Shown: one piece after another, positions 63,653 through 64,000 of the stretch | Layout of the letters: every line of letters starts with the position of its first letter | Position numbering within the stretch: the stretch's first letter is position 1 | Assembly: GCF_000003815.2 (NCBI RefSeq) | Contig: NC_049997.1 | Location: 11,539,748-11,603,747, forward strand | From: Branchiostoma floridae | Taxonomy: Eukaryota > Chordata > Leptocardii > Amphioxiformes > Branchiostomatidae | DNA: 64,000 bases | Direction: 5' to 3' | The notes under the pieces: generated by a model | Seen by the model: the letters and a program-made list of their open reading frames with translations, nothing else | What the model was told of the DNA's origin: nothing | Databases searched by the model: none | Position numbers and translations under genes: made by a program

Positions 63653-63821
63653 TAATGCAGAAATGTTCGCGGTGGTTTTATGTTTTGTCCATGGCAGTAA
63701 GAGACTACAGTGCCTGGTGCTACCACAAATATAAAACAACCGCAAACAAAAAACTACCGCAAACAGTCATTTTTCCCGCTACCGTGTAATTAAATCCCTG
63801 CAAACTTGAATGCATTTACAG
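63653..63821. mobile_element. TACTGTAAATG-family MITE, copy 4
   Basis: ttcgcggtggttttatgtttt ... gcaaacttgaatgcatttacag. The left end is degraded. Confidence 0.7.
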
Positions 63822-63850
63822 AATATGCAAGAATTTGCTTGTTTTTGTAA

Positions 63851-64000
63851 TACGGCAGAAGCCAGTTAATTGCACAACGGATAACCCCACAATTCTGTTA
63901 ATTGCACATAATCTCCAAATCCCCAACAAGGGCGCTCCAGCTTCATAACTTCGCATTATTGCACCATGCAGATAATTGCACGAAATACGCTGGCAAATGG
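63851..64000. mobile_element. pogo/Tigger-like MITE cut by the window edge
   Basis: gcagaagccagttaattgca through gaaatacgctggcaaatgg matches 32470-32615. The right inverted end lies outside the window. Confidence 0.75.

Overview
The window looks like draft nuclear DNA of an invertebrate chordate, most likely a cephalochordate (Branchiostoma). This is an inference from a CEP290 gene close to the vertebrate form, a neighbouring NR1H/FXR-like nuclear receptor, intron-dense genes with canonical GT-AG borders, and abundant MITEs, tRNA-derived SINEs and LINE tails. Three runs of N (27826-27931, 46931-47030, 47470-47625) mark assembly gaps.

Layout, left to right. Positions 1-9.5 kb hold the 5' part of a minus-strand gene that I do not recognise: a CpG-rich first exon near 9.3-9.5 kb, a good second exon at 8930-9053, and a possible membrane-protein exon at 4755-4861. 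Positions 9.5-15.3 kb are mostly repeats, including a 3' non-LTR retrotransposon relic. Positions 15,295-22,135 (minus, 8 coding exons, probable 5' UTR exon near 23.8 kb) encode a 697-residue NR1H/FXR-type nuclear receptor with a hinge of about 365 residues. Positions 26,224-63,570 (minus) encode CEP290: 38 exons and about 2,039 residues are visible. The first ~200 residues lie beyond the right edge, and a block of roughly 230-250 residues is missing at the 46.9-50.6 kb gap and insertion cluster. Both genes are transcribed leftward, with the receptor downstream of CEP290.

The most unusual structure is in CEP290. At eight exon edges a short block spanning the splice site (the end of an exon plus the start of its intron, or the end of an intron plus the start of its exon) has been tandemly multiplied into the neighbouring intron, in 2 to 9 copies and of clearly different ages. 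One array (40.4-41.0 kb, 105-bp unit, six copies) keeps every 3' splice site and an open frame, so it could insert 35-residue steps into the coiled coil. In addition, several DNA transposons and a SINE end 10-41 bp from CEP290 5' splice sites. A 1.5-kb TTAA-flanked palindrome sits in the last intron. A nested insertion of about 3.4 kb, carrying a repeated unrecognised ORF, occupies the region where CEP290 exons are missing.

The two main genes have separate jobs: CEP290 is a ciliary transition-zone scaffold, and the receptor is a ligand-regulated transcription factor. Their adjacency is of interest because human CEP290 and NR1H4 (FXR) both lie on chromosome 12q.
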